Source of the DNA: Cinclus cinclus
Taxonomy: Eukaryota; Chordata; Aves; Passeriformes; Cinclidae
Direction: 5' to 3'
Assembly (NCBI RefSeq): GCF_963662255.1
Contig: NC_085047.1
Coordinates: forward strand, 11,648,347 to 11,712,346
DNA length: 64,000 bases
Part shown: positions 62,786-64,000 of the stretch, piece by piece
Layout of the letters: the number at the start of each line of letters is the position of its first letter
Position numbering within the stretch: the first letter of the stretch is position 1
Notes under the pieces: generated by a model
Databases searched by the model: none
Told to the model about the DNA's origin: nothing
Seen by the model: only the letters and a program-made list of their open reading frames with translations
Translations under genes and position numbers: made by a program

Positions 62786-63105
62786 TGTTTCCTGACACCT
62801 CCAAACCCTTGTGAAAGAAACCTCTCCCAGGCTCTTCTGACTCTGCTCTGAGCAGGAACTTGCCCCTGCTTGGGAGTCAGAGCCCAGGACTTTCTGCTAT
62901 GTCCCCCTCAGGTAAAAGAGGGGAATTGTGCTGCCTCCCCCAGCCATGGGAACCAAGGAAACAGAGACCTTAAACCCAGGCTCCTCTACAAGCTGTTTTA
63001 AGGAGCTTTATTGAAGCAGCAAATTCCTTAAGCAGGAATTCAGAGCCCTTCCCTGGGGATGGTCATTACAATCACAAACTGCTGGTCCAAGCATTGGTAG
63101 TGAAA
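62786..63105 (-). mobile_element. Antisense LTR-like segment (possible endogenous retrovirus relic)
   Basis: Read on the minus strand, TGCTGCTTCAATAAAGCTCC places an AATAAA signal (complement of 63007-63012) in an LTR-style context. It is followed by about 200 nt of GC-richer U5-like sequence ending ...GTGTCAGGAAACA at 62786, so the plus strand begins TGTTTCC. Composition changes abruptly relative to both flanks. No TATA box, clear 5' end, flanking duplication or internal retroviral gene was found. The call is architectural and tentative. Confidence 0.4.
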
Positions 63106-64000
63106 GGGTTTTCCACAGTATTTCCAAAGCCAAAGCATTCAGTACAGTTTTACTTTAGTGAATTCTAAAATTCTGTTTAGGATGTAATTTTCATTGAGAT
63201 GTATTTTTTAATATTTCCTTTTTTTATCCTTTTTTTCAGTATGACAAGAGATCAGGGAAAAAAACACCACTTATTTTTTGAAATTCTGTTTTTTCTTGTA
63301 TCATGTCACTGCAATATAACATGTATTTTGACTTTGTGTCATATTTTAATGTACAATGGAGCAGCAGAAATCGGAATATTATTCTGTTGTCTCACTGGTG
63401 TGCTGTGGCATTAGAACTGCTACTGTTACTAGCAAGAAACTGTTAAGCATTTATTATATATTTATGCTCAAAGTTCCTCTTGTCACATTAAAACTTTGAC
63501 AGCCATTATTTGAAATAAACATTGCCTACTAGAAAAAAAATCTTAGTTATTTCTCTGAATATATTTTCATAGAAAAATAACTCAAGGTCAACAAGAAGGT
63601 ATCAACAGCAGAGGAAAACAAAACCTGTATACAATATTCTATATTACCATAGAATAAAAGCGGAAGAACAGCCCAGTAAAATGTTATGGGCACTACCATG
63701 TATTATCATGGAGGTATATAACAATCTAAGAGCATAAAACAAACATTAAACAAACATTAAAAAAATAGAATTCAGAAATTCAAAAATGGCAAAGTATTCT
63801 GGATATTTTTAGTCTTTAGCAGCTTATCCTTGGCCAGCCTGGGCAGCTACAGGTCATGGCCTGGCACAGTTCTCATGTGATGGGCAAAGACCTCAGCAAT
63901 CCATCACTGCTTGGGACCACTAAGTGTTAAAGAGACCATCATCAGCAGAGCTCTGCAGATGGTACATACATTTCTAAGTCCATGATTAGGCTGTTGATAC
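63106..64000. other. Unique AT-rich noncoding sequence
   Basis: No gene is recognised. The 71-codon frame at 63199-63414 is rich in Phe, Leu and Ile from T-rich DNA. A short tandem of ACAAACATTAA occurs at about 63739-63760. Confidence 0.6.

Noticed and set aside
1..64000. tRNA, rRNA, CRISPR array, bacterial operon or phage content
   Set aside because: No cloverleaf with paired A and B boxes, no rRNA blocks, no regularly spaced repeat-spacer pattern and no tightly packed open frames. The window is vertebrate noncoding DNA.

Overview
The window looks like vertebrate nuclear DNA, most likely from a bird. It is AT-rich and CpG-poor, with no operon-like coding layout. It carries several 5'-truncated CR1 LINE 3' ends with the diagnostic terminal octamer repeats, a degenerate LTR that I recognise as the avian ERVL type, and old MIR-type SINE relics. 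A passerine is possible from the style of the LTRs and the A/C-rich tails, but nothing here proves it.

I find no protein-coding gene, no convincing exon, and no rRNA, tRNA or CRISPR array. Apart from simple-sequence artefacts, open frames are short, mutually overlapping on both strands, and none resembles a protein family I know. The window is best read as a gene desert or the inside of a very long intron.

Layout. 1-4464: unique AT-rich sequence around a 202-nt uninterrupted pyrimidine microsatellite (2351-2552). 4465-4680: a well-preserved MIR SINE. 4681-12298: unique sequence with an 88-bp direct repeat in two copies 1.5 kb apart. 12299-12379: an (AT)n cruciform-prone tract. 12380-25422: mostly unique, with two weaker MIR pieces, a 47-bp inverted repeat pair (16.2 and 18.0 kb), and a candidate conserved element near 22.9 kb. 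25423-25770: an antisense LTR-like element. 27908-28424: a sense CR1 end, followed by a short candidate retrocopy with an A29 tail and a near-perfect 18-19-bp flanking duplication (28774-28966). 34429-34482: an ancient CR1 end. 36605-37031: the ERVL LTR relic. 43065-43150: a GGGAAA array that fits the G-quadruplex rule. 44087-44522: a second sense CR1. 48284-48765: two CR1 3' ends in tandem on the minus strand. 48766-64000: unique sequence, a possible MIR piece, poly-A, and an antisense LTR-like segment near 62.8-63.1 kb.

There is no evidence of a coordinated gene system. The noteworthy content is repeat biology: the A-tailed candidate retrocopy (unusual in a genome whose main LINE, CR1, does not use poly-A), the CR1 tandem, the structured microsatellites, and candidate noncoding conserved or regulatory segments. 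All family names come from memory of consensus features; no alignment was run.
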